From an uncultured Lachnospiraceae bacterium (GTDB taxonomy: Bacteria > Bacillota > Clostridia > Lachnospirales > Lachnospiraceae): DNA of 7,373 nucleotides. The notes below the pieces were generated by a model. The model was given only the letters and a program-made list of their open reading frames with translations, searched no databases and was not told the DNA's origin. A program made the position numbers and the translations under genes. The stretch lies in contig CAJUFU010000080.1 in assembly GCA_910585555.1 (NCBI GenBank), positions 1 through 7,373 of the forward strand, in the 5' to 3' direction. Positions 1-6,447 of this stretch are shown in pieces; position 1 is the stretch's first letter; each line of letters opens with the position of its first letter.

Positions 1-432
1 ATCAAGAGTACCGGCAGGATTTTCTTCACGGTGGGCAACATGGAATACTTAAAACACGGCGGACGCATTGGAAAAGTGGCGGCCTTAGCGGGCGGCGCCT
101 TAGATATCCGTCCCATTATCACTTTAAAACAGGGCGAAATCTTTCCTTCCGGTATCGACCGGGGCCGGAAACGCACCTTAAAAAAGGTGATGAATCTTCT
201 TTTCGACTATCTTAGAGACAGCAGCCTTGGAATTGAAAGCTACAGTATTGCGGTGGGATACGGCTATGACATAGAGGAGGGCGCTGTTTTCCGGGACCAG
301 GCCCTTGCCGCTCTACAGTCCAAAGGATATGCCATAGAGCAGATACCAGTATATCAGATTGGCGCCACCATAGGCGTACACACCGGTCCTTACCCGTTGG
401 GTTTTGGAATCATTGAGAAAGGGATAACATAA
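1..432 (+). CDS. DegV family protein (fatty-acid-binding FakB type), C-terminal fragment truncated by the left edge
   Basis: The reading frame is open from the first base, so this is the 3' part of a longer gene. It has 143 codons, whereas DegV proteins are usually about 280-290 residues. The GTG at 31 is internal and is not the start. Diagnostic features of the DegV C-terminal lobe are the block YLKHGGRIGKVAA (codons 16-28), followed by a hydrophobic LDIRPII segment ending in a KQGEI turn, and the terminal VHTGPYPLGFGII. The His of that last block (codon 127) matches the conserved His near the lipid carboxylate in characterised DegV/FakB structures. By family knowledge the protein would be cytosolic, bind a fatty acid and present it to a FakA-type kinase for phosphorylation. 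No kinase gene is visible here. The next gene starts 62 bp downstream on the same strand, with no clear terminator between them. The family call is strong; the exact lipid specificity is unknown. Confidence 0.9.
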   Translation: MKSTGRIFFTVGNMEYLKHGGRIGKVAALAGGALDIRPIITLKQGEIFPSGIDRGRKRTLKKVMNLLFDYLRDSSLGIESYSIAVGYGYDIEEGAVFRDQALAALQSKGYAIEQIPVYQIGATIGVHTGPYPLGFGIIEKGIT

Positions 433-476
433 AATCATCTTAGAATATATACTAATGTGCGAAGTTTTTAAATACT

Positions 477-482
477 AAGGAG
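477..482 (+). promoter_or_regulatory. Ribosome binding site AAGGAG of the membrane sulfatase-like gene, with a long spacer
   Basis: AAGGAG lies 12 nt before the ATG at 495, which is longer than the usual 5-10 nt. No better ATG, GTG or TTG is in frame nearby. The hydrophobic N-terminus begins directly at this ATG, so the start is kept. In the 433-494 gap a TATACT (448-453) resembles a -10 element, but no -35 sits at a fitting distance. A dedicated promoter therefore cannot be supported, and transcription from the degV side is possible. Confidence 0.55.
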
Positions 483-494
483 AAAGTAGCCGAT

Positions 495-2846
495 ATGTTG
501 GAGCTAATCATTACTGTTTTACCGGGAATACTGGCCTTTTTAATCTATCGATACACCCATCAGGAATTTCATTGCAAGAAACTCCTTTCTTACATTTTAT
601 TTTATACTATATTCGCTAATCTTAGCATACTGATCGGTCTAAAGCTGATCGGTATGCAGTCTTTCAATTTGTCTGCAATGAGCACTGGCTTTAAAGTAAA
701 GTGGATTCTTTTAGAAGTCCTATTATCCGCATGGCTCACCTGGGTCATCAGAAATATCCGCAAAACAAATCCTGTCCTCCTAAAGCAAATACTGCAGAGG
801 CTTTTTCCTGTTACTTTGTTTTTCCTTGTAACATACGCTGTTTTCACCCCCAGTTCCTTGTTCCTTGGGAATATAGATGAATTTTCACTCCACTATACCA
901 ATATCATACCCGCCATATTTTGCACCACACTGCTTCTTTTTATCGGCATCTATTCCTTTGCGCTCTGGTTGATACGCGAAAAAAGCGCACCTTTTTTTAT
1001 TGCGCTCATCTTTAGTATCACCATAGCCGCCTATGTACAAGGAAATTTTCTAAATGCCAGTCTGCCTATCCTTGACGGTACATTACTTGACTGGAAGACC
1101 TTTGGCATAGAAACCATAATAAGCACCCTCTTTTGGATTCTTTGTATAGCGTCCATTCTGATTGCCGCCTATTTGAAAAGAGAAAAATGCGAAAAAGTCA
1201 TAAAATATATCTCCTATTTCTTAAGTGCAGTACAGTTGCTATCCCTGGCGATGTTGATTGTTATGAATCCGCTAGACGATGATGCTGCTTATGGGTTCTC
1301 CAAAGAGGGAGAATTTACCGTTGGCTCGAAAGAAAATATTATCATATTTATTATAGATACGTTACAGGCCGATGTGATGAAAGAATATCTCCTGTCAGAT
1401 GCCTATGGAACAGACGGAAGCCTTGACGACTTTACCTTCTTTGACAATGCCGTATCCGGCGGGGCACCCACGTCTATCGCCATGCCGCTTCTAATGACGG
1501 GAAGCGAATATGACCCTGCACAGCCCATGGAGGACTATTTAAAAGAAGCATGGGCGGAAACATCACTATACAACGATCTGCATCAAGAGGGATATGACAT
1601 CCGTGTCTTTTCCACCCCGCATGACCTTGCTGAGTTCCCGGAAGGAACTTTTGACAATTATAACCTCATTGGCAGCAGCTGGATTGATGACTACCTTGGA
1701 TTTGGCAAATCCATGTATCAAGTGGTCAATTATCTGCTGATGCCGCAATGTTTAAAAGAATCCTTCTGGACTTCTACGGATACCCTCCTGTATCATATCA
1801 AAAATGATGCCTATCAATTAAATGATATTTATTTTTATAATGACTTTGCTGCCGCAAATGACACTTTGCAGTCAACATATGATAAAGCATTTCGTCTTTA
1901 TCATTTTAACGGACTTCATCCCCCTTACAGCATGACGCCATATTTTGACAGGGTATGGTCTTTTGGTGTCTCCGAACAGTCCGTCCTGCAGGGTGATATG
2001 AAAATCATATATACCTATCTGAATGAGCTGAAAAGAGCCGGCGTATACGATAACAGCACGATTATCATCACAGGAGACCATGGACGTCATACGTATGATA
2101 ATCCCGAAAGCAATCCTGCATTCCTGATTAAAATGCCCTCAGAGACACATGCGCTTACACTGAACTCTGCTCCCATACATTTTAGAAATATTGCGCCTAC
2201 GCTGGCCAGTACCATTTTGGATGACTATTCAGCTTATGGACCTTCCATCTACGATATCACGCAGGAAAGTGATGTGGAAAGACTCCATACTGTGGACGAT
2301 TCCATTATGAAACGCAACGACCTGCAGTATTACGATACATCATTAAAATGCGGCAGACTCATTATTTCAGGAAACGCTGCTGATTTTCAATATCAGCTCT
2401 GGAATCCCTATGAGATCAACCGCATTGACTATCCGCTTGGAGGGAGGATTGATTTTTCCTCCCCTAATGAATACGCAAGTCAGCTCCATTACCGCCTCTA
2501 CCAAGAAAATGGTACGGCAACCGCCAGCAACGAATTGACCCTGTGTTTTGATTTACAAGATTATGAAAATGAAGATCTCACATTTCATTTTGTGTACTCT
2601 TCTATTTATAATGCATCCCAAAAAATACGTTTTTACGCTGGCGGAAATAGAATCGAAACGATAATCTGTACCAAAAATGACAGCCCGAAAGAAGTGATTG
2701 TCTCCATACCAAAAGAGAGTATCCAAGACGATCTTCTTTCCATACGCATGGTCTTTCCAAACGCGGTAACGCCGAATCAGTTAGACAGAGCCAATCAGGA
2801 TATGCGTGTATTGTCTGTGGTATTTGATTCCATGTGGCTGGAATAA
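495..2846 (+). CDS. Polytopic membrane sulfatase-like / phosphoglycerol-transferase-like protein (alkaline phosphatase superfamily)
   Basis: The protein has 783 residues. About eight hydrophobic segments fill residues 1-257 (roughly 3-20, 30-52, 68-88, 104-124, 138-162, 166-185, 203-226, 235-257), followed by a soluble domain of the sulfatase/LTA-synthase fold. Active-site landmarks are a first metal-binding strand ending in D288 (IIDTLQAD), a candidate nucleophile T326 (or S327) in GGAPTSIAMPLLMTG, H470 and H475 in HFNGLHPPY, and the metal-binding GDHGRH motif (D528, H529). Residues from about 600 to the end look like a beta-rich accessory domain. The nucleophile region has Thr/Ser and no Cys-x-Pro-x-Arg, which argues against a classical sulfatase. 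It favours a phospho-transferase acting on cell-surface polymers or glycans (inference), with the catalytic domain outside the membrane. The gene is AT-rich (about 27-43% GC in four hand-counted 60-base lines) beside DegV and ARH genes at 55-62%. Its 3' end overlaps the convergent ADP-ribosylglycohydrolase gene by 52 bp. Substrate unknown. Confidence 0.85.
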   Translation: MLELIITVLPGILAFLIYRYTHQEFHCKKLLSYILFYTIFANLSILIGLKLIGMQSFNLSAMSTGFKVKWILLEVLLSAWLTWVIRNIRKTNPVLLKQILQRLFPVTLFFLVTYAVFTPSSLFLGNIDEFSLHYTNIIPAIFCTTLLLFIGIYSFALWLIREKSAPFFIALIFSITIAAYVQGNFLNASLPILDGTLLDWKTFGIETIISTLFWILCIASILIAAYLKREKCEKVIKYISYFLSAVQLLSLAMLIVMNPLDDDAAYGFSKEGEFTVGSKENIIIFIIDTLQADVMKEYLLSDAYGTDGSLDDFTFFDNAVSGGAPTSIAMPLLMTGSEYDPAQPMEDYLKEAWAETSLYNDLHQEGYDIRVFSTPHDLAEFPEGTFDNYNLIGSSWIDDYLGFGKSMYQVVNYLLMPQCLKESFWTSTDTLLYHIKNDAYQLNDIYFYNDFAAANDTLQSTYDKAFRLYHFNGLHPPYSMTPYFDRVWSFGVSEQSVLQGDMKIIYTYLNELKRAGVYDNSTIIITGDHGRHTYDNPESNPAFLIKMPSETHALTLNSAPIHFRNIAPTLASTILDDYSAYGPSIYDITQESDVERLHTVDDSIMKRNDLQYYDTSLKCGRLIISGNAADFQYQLWNPYEINRIDYPLGGRIDFSSPNEYASQLHYRLYQENGTATASNELTLCFDLQDYENEDLTFHFVYSSIYNASQKIRFYAGGNRIETIICTKNDSPKEVIVSIPKESIQDDLLSIRMVFPNAVTPNQLDRANQDMRVLSVVFDSMWLE

Positions 2847-4903
2847 GGCTCCTGGGCCGCAATCTGGAAATCATCTGCCATAAAAGTGCCCTCACAGATC
2901 AAAAAACCACAGCCGCCCCTGTCATATCGTGTATCCTGCGCCGTCAGCAGCACCTTCTGACCAACGGATGCACTAATATGACTGCCTTGCGCTTTCAAAG
3001 TCAATGTATAACTTATGAGTTCCTTATAGGGACAAGAACACTCCGCCAGAACCAACCGCTCATCTCCATCCTGTCTGATCAGCTGCGCCTTATCATGCTC
3101 TTTCAACAAAAGTGCATAATACTTTCTATGCCCTCTGCTGCGTATCACCAGTCCAAACGCCTGATGCAGATACGGCACGGCCTGACAGCTCACCTGATAA
3201 TCCCGGAAATCCTCCGTTCCTATAGTCACAAGACCGGTGTCTTCATGGTTCGAAATCGTAAAGGTATGTCTGTCATCCAGATCAAACTCCCTGGCCGATG
3301 AGGTGAATGCCTGCAGCTGCATATTTGCATGTCCCAAGTCACAATTACGCAAAGACCCATTTATGCAAAAATGATCGGGCGCCCCTATAAAATCGATAGA
3401 TGCTATCTGCACCCCGTTATTGACCTTTCCGGTCAGTGCAATCCCGAATCGGTCCAGGCATTTCCCGCCTAATGCCGGCACACGCCATACATAAGTATCC
3501 CCTGCCAAATCCGCCTCGTATTCCTCACTTTCCGCCACCTGTCTGAGATCATCAAAATCATAATAGACCACATAGAAACGGAATCTGATACGCTCACCGA
3601 TCGCCTTAAGATGAACACACACTTTCTGGGTCTCATACAAAACCGGACTGCCCAGCATACAGTATCCGCCGTATACATCTTCCCTCTGCCACATAACCGG
3701 AAGGGATGCAAATCCTTCTTTCCCTTCCTGTAATGTAATGGCAAGTCCACGGCCCTCAGGATTGTTCAGGAGCGTTTTGCCCCCTCTCACAGGACAGGGA
3801 ATAAATCCCTGCACTGCTCCCCTGTAAGCAAAAGAATACCTATGCTCGTCCACCGGATATTCCGTCTGAAAAATCTGATTGTGCACAGACACAATTCTCT
3901 TGGTCTGCTGAACTGCATCCGTCACACAGGCTTCTCCACGGGAGGAGATATTATAGAAGCGGTCTGCGATTGGCGCCCGGAAATCAAATTCCTCTGTCAA
4001 TGCATCCAGACCCAGACGGATGCCGTTGAGACACCCCAGGTTTGCACCATTACAGTCCGTATCCCATCCGCCGGACACGCACATTTTCATGCTGTCACGA
4101 AAACTGTCTTTCGAAAGCAGAAGCGTCGTCAGCATCAGCGCCGTATTGGGAATCACATGACAATTCCCTGGGAATTTATCATATCCCCACCTTTTTTCCA
4201 AATATGCCCTGGCAGTTATAAAATCCGGTTCGTCTTTACAGAAACTGATAATCTCCCGCAAAATTTCCAAAAGCTGTGAGGACTCCACATAGGACAGATT
4301 TTCTTCCAACAAAGCGTCCAGATTTCTTTCCCGAAAAGCCGCCGCTTCCATACCGGCCCAAAAACACGCCGACTCTACCGCCACACCGTCGTGACTGACC
4401 TTGGCCTGCATTTCGGTGTACTTCCTTGCCTTTTCAATATCACCGGCAAAGGTAAGCGGAATCGCATCTATAAAAATCTGGGCGCCTATCTGTTCTGCGG
4501 CCGCTCTCCCATTTAATTCCATACTGCCGCTCTTAGGCGCTTTGATCCCGCTCTTTAGGCGAAGATATGCCGTATGTTCCGTAGACCGGCCAAGACCGCC
4601 CCACCAAAAAACAGTCTTATCTTCAATCAGATAATTCAGCCAGGTCTTACCAAACTCCTCACACCCCAGCGCAGAAAGAGAATAGTCTTCGAAAGCGTTA
4701 TAAAAGGTGAAGGTTCCCGATAGGTCGTCATCCGCCACATGGAGCGGCATCCCTAAATCCTCAGCCACAAAATGATCTACCATCCCAAACCGTTCCCTAA
4801 TCTTCTCATAGGGCCATCCCTCTATGGGCCTTCCGTAAAAAACGCCAATCATCTTGCCCAACACTCCCGCATAAACCTTTTCTGCATAACGATCTATTCT
4901 CAT
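2795..4903 (-). CDS. ADP-ribosylglycohydrolase (ARH/DraG family) with C-terminal beta-sandwich / LamG-like domains
   Basis: ATG 4903 is chosen because GGAG (4910-4913) lies 6 nt upstream and the family's N-terminal helix (YAEKVYAGVLGKMIG) follows at once. A GTG at 4954 would add 17 unlike residues. The product has 702 residues. Residues 1 to about 345 form the ARH catalytic domain: GVLGKMIGVFYGRPIEG (13-29), the metal-binding acidic run D58-D60 followed by SGTF, and the second metal motif SGGWDTDCNGA with D281 and D283. ARH enzymes use two Mg ions to hydrolyse N- or O-glycosidic bonds of ADP-ribose or related compounds. Residues about 370-530 look like one beta domain. Residues about 545-690 (FRDYQVSC, then AFGLVIRSRGHRKYYAL, then GGCGFLICEGTFMADDF) resemble LamG/DUF1080-like concanavalin folds. 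No signal peptide is seen, so it is probably cytosolic. It lies 64 nt after the SDR stop on the same strand, probably cotranscribed. The added domains suggest a small glycoside or sugar-nucleotide substrate rather than a modified protein (inference). The last 15 residues are antisense to the neighbouring gene. Confidence 0.85.
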   Translation of the reverse strand: MRIDRYAEKVYAGVLGKMIGVFYGRPIEGWPYEKIRERFGMVDHFVAEDLGMPLHVADDDLSGTFTFYNAFEDYSLSALGCEEFGKTWLNYLIEDKTVFWWGGLGRSTEHTAYLRLKSGIKAPKSGSMELNGRAAAEQIGAQIFIDAIPLTFAGDIEKARKYTEMQAKVSHDGVAVESACFWAGMEAAAFRERNLDALLEENLSYVESSQLLEILREIISFCKDEPDFITARAYLEKRWGYDKFPGNCHVIPNTALMLTTLLLSKDSFRDSMKMCVSGGWDTDCNGANLGCLNGIRLGLDALTEEFDFRAPIADRFYNISSRGEACVTDAVQQTKRIVSVHNQIFQTEYPVDEHRYSFAYRGAVQGFIPCPVRGGKTLLNNPEGRGLAITLQEGKEGFASLPVMWQREDVYGGYCMLGSPVLYETQKVCVHLKAIGERIRFRFYVVYYDFDDLRQVAESEEYEADLAGDTYVWRVPALGGKCLDRFGIALTGKVNNGVQIASIDFIGAPDHFCINGSLRNCDLGHANMQLQAFTSSAREFDLDDRHTFTISNHEDTGLVTIGTEDFRDYQVSCQAVPYLHQAFGLVIRSRGHRKYYALLLKEHDKAQLIRQDGDERLVLAECSCPYKELISYTLTLKAQGSHISASVGQKVLLTAQDTRYDRGGCGFLICEGTFMADDFQIAAQEPYSSHMESNTTDNTRIS

Positions 4904-4909
4904 CTTATT

Positions 4910-4913
4910 CTCC
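4910..4913 (-). promoter_or_regulatory. Ribosome binding site GGAG that fixes the ADP-ribosylglycohydrolase start
   Basis: Read on the minus strand, TTGGAG is followed by AATAAG and then ATG at 4903, giving a 6-nt spacer from GGAG. The competing GTG at 4954 would fall only 13 nt after the SDR stop. The residues it would add (including several Pro, Cys and Gly) do not resemble an ARH N-terminus. Confidence 0.65.
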
Positions 4914-4922
4914 AATCCGCAG

Positions 4923-4948
4923 GGGCTTTCCTTCTCAGGGCAAAGCCC
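4923..4948 (-). other. Intergenic hairpin between the SDR and ADP-ribosylglycohydrolase genes
   Basis: GGGCTTT (4923-4929) and AAAGCCC (4942-4948) form a perfect 7-bp inverted repeat with a 12-nt loop, in the 64-nt gap between the SDR stop and the next start. No T-run follows on either strand, so it is not a standard terminator. It could tune relative expression or protect a processed mRNA end, or be chance. It is visible in sequence only; no function is established. Confidence 0.35.
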
Positions 4949-4967
4949 ATTCACTGTTTCTTATTTC

Positions 4968-5714
4968 TTACGTCATCGCTGCACCGTCAACGGAAAGAAT
5001 CTCTCCCGTAACGTAGGATGCCATATCACTGGCAAGAAATACAAAGGCATTGGCCACATCCTCCGGCTCACCCACACGTCCAAGCGGAATCGAAGCCGTC
5101 AGACGTTTCACCATTTCCTCTGGCAGAGCCGCAACCATATCCGTTCTTGTTACACCAGGCGCCACCGCATTGACACGAATCTTATCCTTACCAAGCTCCC
5201 TTGCCAAAGATTTGGTCAGACCGTTCACGGCTGACTTCGATGCAGGATAGCTGACCCCTGCAGGCTGTCCATAAAGGCTGACCATGGAACTGGTATTTAA
5301 AATAACACCGCCTCCCTGCTCTTTCATAATCTTAGCCGCCGCCTGGGCGCAAAGGAATACAGAATTCAGATTTAAATCAATCACTTTCATGAAGTCTTCC
5401 GGCTTGTAATCATAAAAGCTGTCCCGTGCAGATACGCCCGCATTGTTTACCAAAATATCAATGCTCCCGTACAGCTCCTTTACTTTTACGAATACTTCTT
5501 CCACCTCTTTTGCGTTCATCAGATTCGGCCAATAACCCATCACTTCTGCATCCGCGTCTTCTTCTTTGATCTTCTGAAGCGCTTTATCAACCGTCTCCTG
5601 ACGGGACCCCAGCAGAGCTACCTTCGCCCCATTTTCCAGAAATTTCTTCACAATGGAAAATCCGATTCCTCTGGTGCCGCCTGTAACCACCGCCACTTTT
5701 CCTTGTAATAACAT
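4968..5714 (-). CDS. Short-chain dehydrogenase/reductase (FabG/BaiA-like SDR, probably NADP(H)-dependent)
   Basis: The protein has 248 residues, the normal length for a classical SDR. The start has two adjacent ATGs (5717 and 5714); the second is chosen because AGGAGG (5722-5727) lies 7 nt before it and only 4 nt before the first. Numbering from 5714: cofactor motif TGGTRGIG at 11-18, NNAG at 90-93, catalytic N115, S143, and Y156-x3-K160 in YPASK. APGVTRTDM and the C-terminal SVDGAAMT complete the family pattern. R15 in the glycine-rich loop plus S37-R38 after the second strand favour NADP(H) over NAD(H) (inference). The reaction would be reversible oxidation of a hydroxyl to a carbonyl. The sequence resembles both 3-oxoacyl-ACP reductases (FabG) and bacterial 3-alpha-hydroxysteroid dehydrogenases (BaiA). 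No other fatty-acid or bile-acid genes adjoin it, so neither specific role is supported. It is first in a likely operon with the downstream ADP-ribosylglycohydrolase, and has its own promoter region in the divergent gap. Confidence 0.9.
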   Translation of the reverse strand: MLLQGKVAVVTGGTRGIGFSIVKKFLENGAKVALLGSRQETVDKALQKIKEEDADAEVMGYWPNLMNAKEVEEVFVKVKELYGSIDILVNNAGVSARDSFYDYKPEDFMKVIDLNLNSVFLCAQAAAKIMKEQGGGVILNTSSMVSLYGQPAGVSYPASKSAVNGLTKSLARELGKDKIRVNAVAPGVTRTDMVAALPEEMVKRLTASIPLGRVGEPEDVANAFVFLASDMASYVTGEILSVDGAAMT

Positions 5715-5721
5715 CATGATA

Positions 5722-5727
5722 CCTCCT
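5722..5727 (-). promoter_or_regulatory. Consensus ribosome binding site AGGAGG of the SDR gene
   Basis: GAGGAGGT reads on the minus strand, 4 nt before the ATG at 5717 and 7 nt before the ATG at 5714. The spacing decides for the second ATG as the likelier start, though both add up to nearly the same protein. Confidence 0.8.
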
Positions 5728-5759
5728 CGCTTAATAATGACATCGTTATAAACTTCCCG

Positions 5760-5789
5760 TTTATAGTTCCATTATACCCCCAATGTCAA
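5760..5789 (-). promoter_or_regulatory. Overlapping second promoter candidate P2 of the SDR gene
   Basis: A perfect -35 TTGACA (5784-5789) is followed 18 nt later by TATAAA (5760-5765) on the minus strand. It overlaps P1, whose spacer contains this TTGACA. Either one or both may be used, and the sequence alone cannot decide. Confidence 0.4.
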
Positions 5790-5798
5790 GCATGTAAA
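5771..5798 (-). promoter_or_regulatory. Sigma-A-like promoter P1 of the SDR-ADP-ribosylglycohydrolase unit
   Basis: On the minus strand TTTACA (5793-5798) and a perfect TATAAT (5771-5776) are separated by 16 nt. Transcription would begin near 5764, leaving a leader of about 47-50 nt before the AGGAGG-linked start. The GGGGG just before TATAAT is part of a motif repeated in the divergent promoter. Confidence 0.65.
5773..5784. repeat. Left arm of a 12-bp inverted motif shared by the two divergent promoters
   Basis: TATACCCCCAAT here is the reverse complement, with one mismatch, of ATTTGGGGTATA at 5898-5909. On the minus strand it reads into the P1 -10 element. It may be an operator half or a shared extended promoter element; this is inference. 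Confidence 0.45.
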
Positions 5799-5882
5799 AT
5801 CTATTCCTGCTGCCAAAGCCCGGCTAAAATATCTTTTAATACTAAGAAGCAATCACTGGTATGAGACGCCACATTGAAATAT

Positions 5883-5911
5883 TTGATAAGAAGTGTAATT
5901 TGGGGTATAGT
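5883..5911 (+). promoter_or_regulatory. Sigma-A-like promoter of the peroxiredoxin gene
   Basis: TTGATA (5883-5888) and TATAGT (5906-5911) are separated by an ideal 17 nt, each one base off consensus. The predicted start near 5918 leaves a leader of about 75 nt. That leader contains the short palindrome TTGTGgCACAA (5954-5964), a possible regulator site of unknown identity. Confidence 0.6.
5898..5909. repeat. Right arm of the 12-bp inverted motif shared by the two divergent promoters
   Basis: ATTTGGGGTATA covers the end of the spacer and the start of the -10 of the peroxiredoxin promoter. Its reverse complement matches 5773-5784 at 11 of 12 positions. The arms are 113 nt apart, roughly 11 helical turns. 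Confidence 0.45.
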
Positions 5912-5994
5912 AAGAGTAAGCGCTGTTCATAGGTTACTTTTGAATCACACAACTTGTGGCACAATGAAATAGATATAAGAACGGAGGAACAATC

Positions 5995-6447
5995 ATGTTA
6001 ACAGTGGGAACACAAGCGCCGGCATTTTCACTGCCGGACCAAAACGGAAACATACACACATTAGAGGAATACCGTGGAAAGAAGGTCATTCTGTATTTTT
6101 ATCCGAAAGACAACACGCCCGGATGTACGAAACAAGCCTGCGGCTTCGCCCAGCTTTACCCCCAGTTTACGGAAAAGGGCGCTGTGGTAATCGGTATCAG
6201 TAAGGACAGTGTGGCGTCTCACAAGAAATTTGAGCAGAACCATTCCCTGCCCTTCACAATCCTGTCTGACACAGAACTAACCGCAATCAAGGCCTACGAT
6301 GTGTGGCAGGAGAAGAAAAACTACGGCAAAGTGTCCATGGGCGTGGTGCGCACCACTTATCTAATCGATGAGGAGGGAATCATCATCAAAGCAAATGATA
6401 AAGTGAAAGCAGAGAGCGACTCTGAAACGATGTTAGGGGAAGTCTGA
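5995..6447 (+). CDS. bcp: Thioredoxin-dependent peroxiredoxin, Bcp/PrxQ type
   Basis: The protein has 150 residues, normal for the family. It reduces hydrogen peroxide and organic hydroperoxides in the cytosol, with thioredoxin as the usual electron donor. The peroxidatic Cys is C44 in YPKDNTPGCTKQAC. The resolving Cys is C49, four residues further on, which is the atypical two-Cys arrangement of PrxQ. R119 in VVRTTYLID is the conserved active-site Arg, and P37, T41 and the PGC turn are in place. The ATG is supported by GGAGG (5983-5987) with a 7-nt spacer. The gene is transcribed alone from its own promoter, diverging from the SDR unit and converging on the GNAT gene. A hairpin overlaps its stop codon. 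GC in one sampled line (6121-6180) is about 57%. The family call is firm; the individual substrate preference is not known. Confidence 0.95.
   Translation: MLTVGTQAPAFSLPDQNGNIHTLEEYRGKKVILYFYPKDNTPGCTKQACGFAQLYPQFTEKGAVVIGISKDSVASHKKFEQNHSLPFTILSDTELTAIKAYDVWQEKKNYGKVSMGVVRTTYLIDEEGIIIKANDKVKAESDSETMLGEV

Noticed and set aside
31..432. A complete 133-aa gene starting at GTG 31
   Set aside because: The frame is open back to base 1 and the sequence begins in mid-domain of DegV, so this is an internal Val codon of a truncated gene.
2834..3301. 155-aa open frame on the plus strand after the sulfatase-like gene
   Set aside because: It lies wholly antisense to the ADP-ribosylglycohydrolase, whose motifs are clear, and its translation shows no recognisable domain.
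3842..4279. 145-aa plus-strand open frame
   Set aside because: It is antisense to the ADP-ribosylglycohydrolase catalytic domain, with no family motif and no convincing ribosome binding site.
4904..4954. 17-residue N-terminal extension of the ADP-ribosylglycohydrolase from GTG 4954
   Set aside because: The ATG at 4903 has a well-spaced GGAG. The extension includes the intergenic hairpin and does not look like the family N-terminus.
4968..5714. Bile-acid hydroxysteroid dehydrogenase (baiA) assignment for the SDR
   Set aside because: The resemblance is general to SDRs. No other bai genes adjoin it, and S37-R38 differs from the acidic position expected for NAD-specific BaiA.
5954..5979. Second peroxiredoxin promoter TTGTGG / TATAAG
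   Set aside because: The spacer is only 14 nt and the start would fall inside the ribosome binding site.
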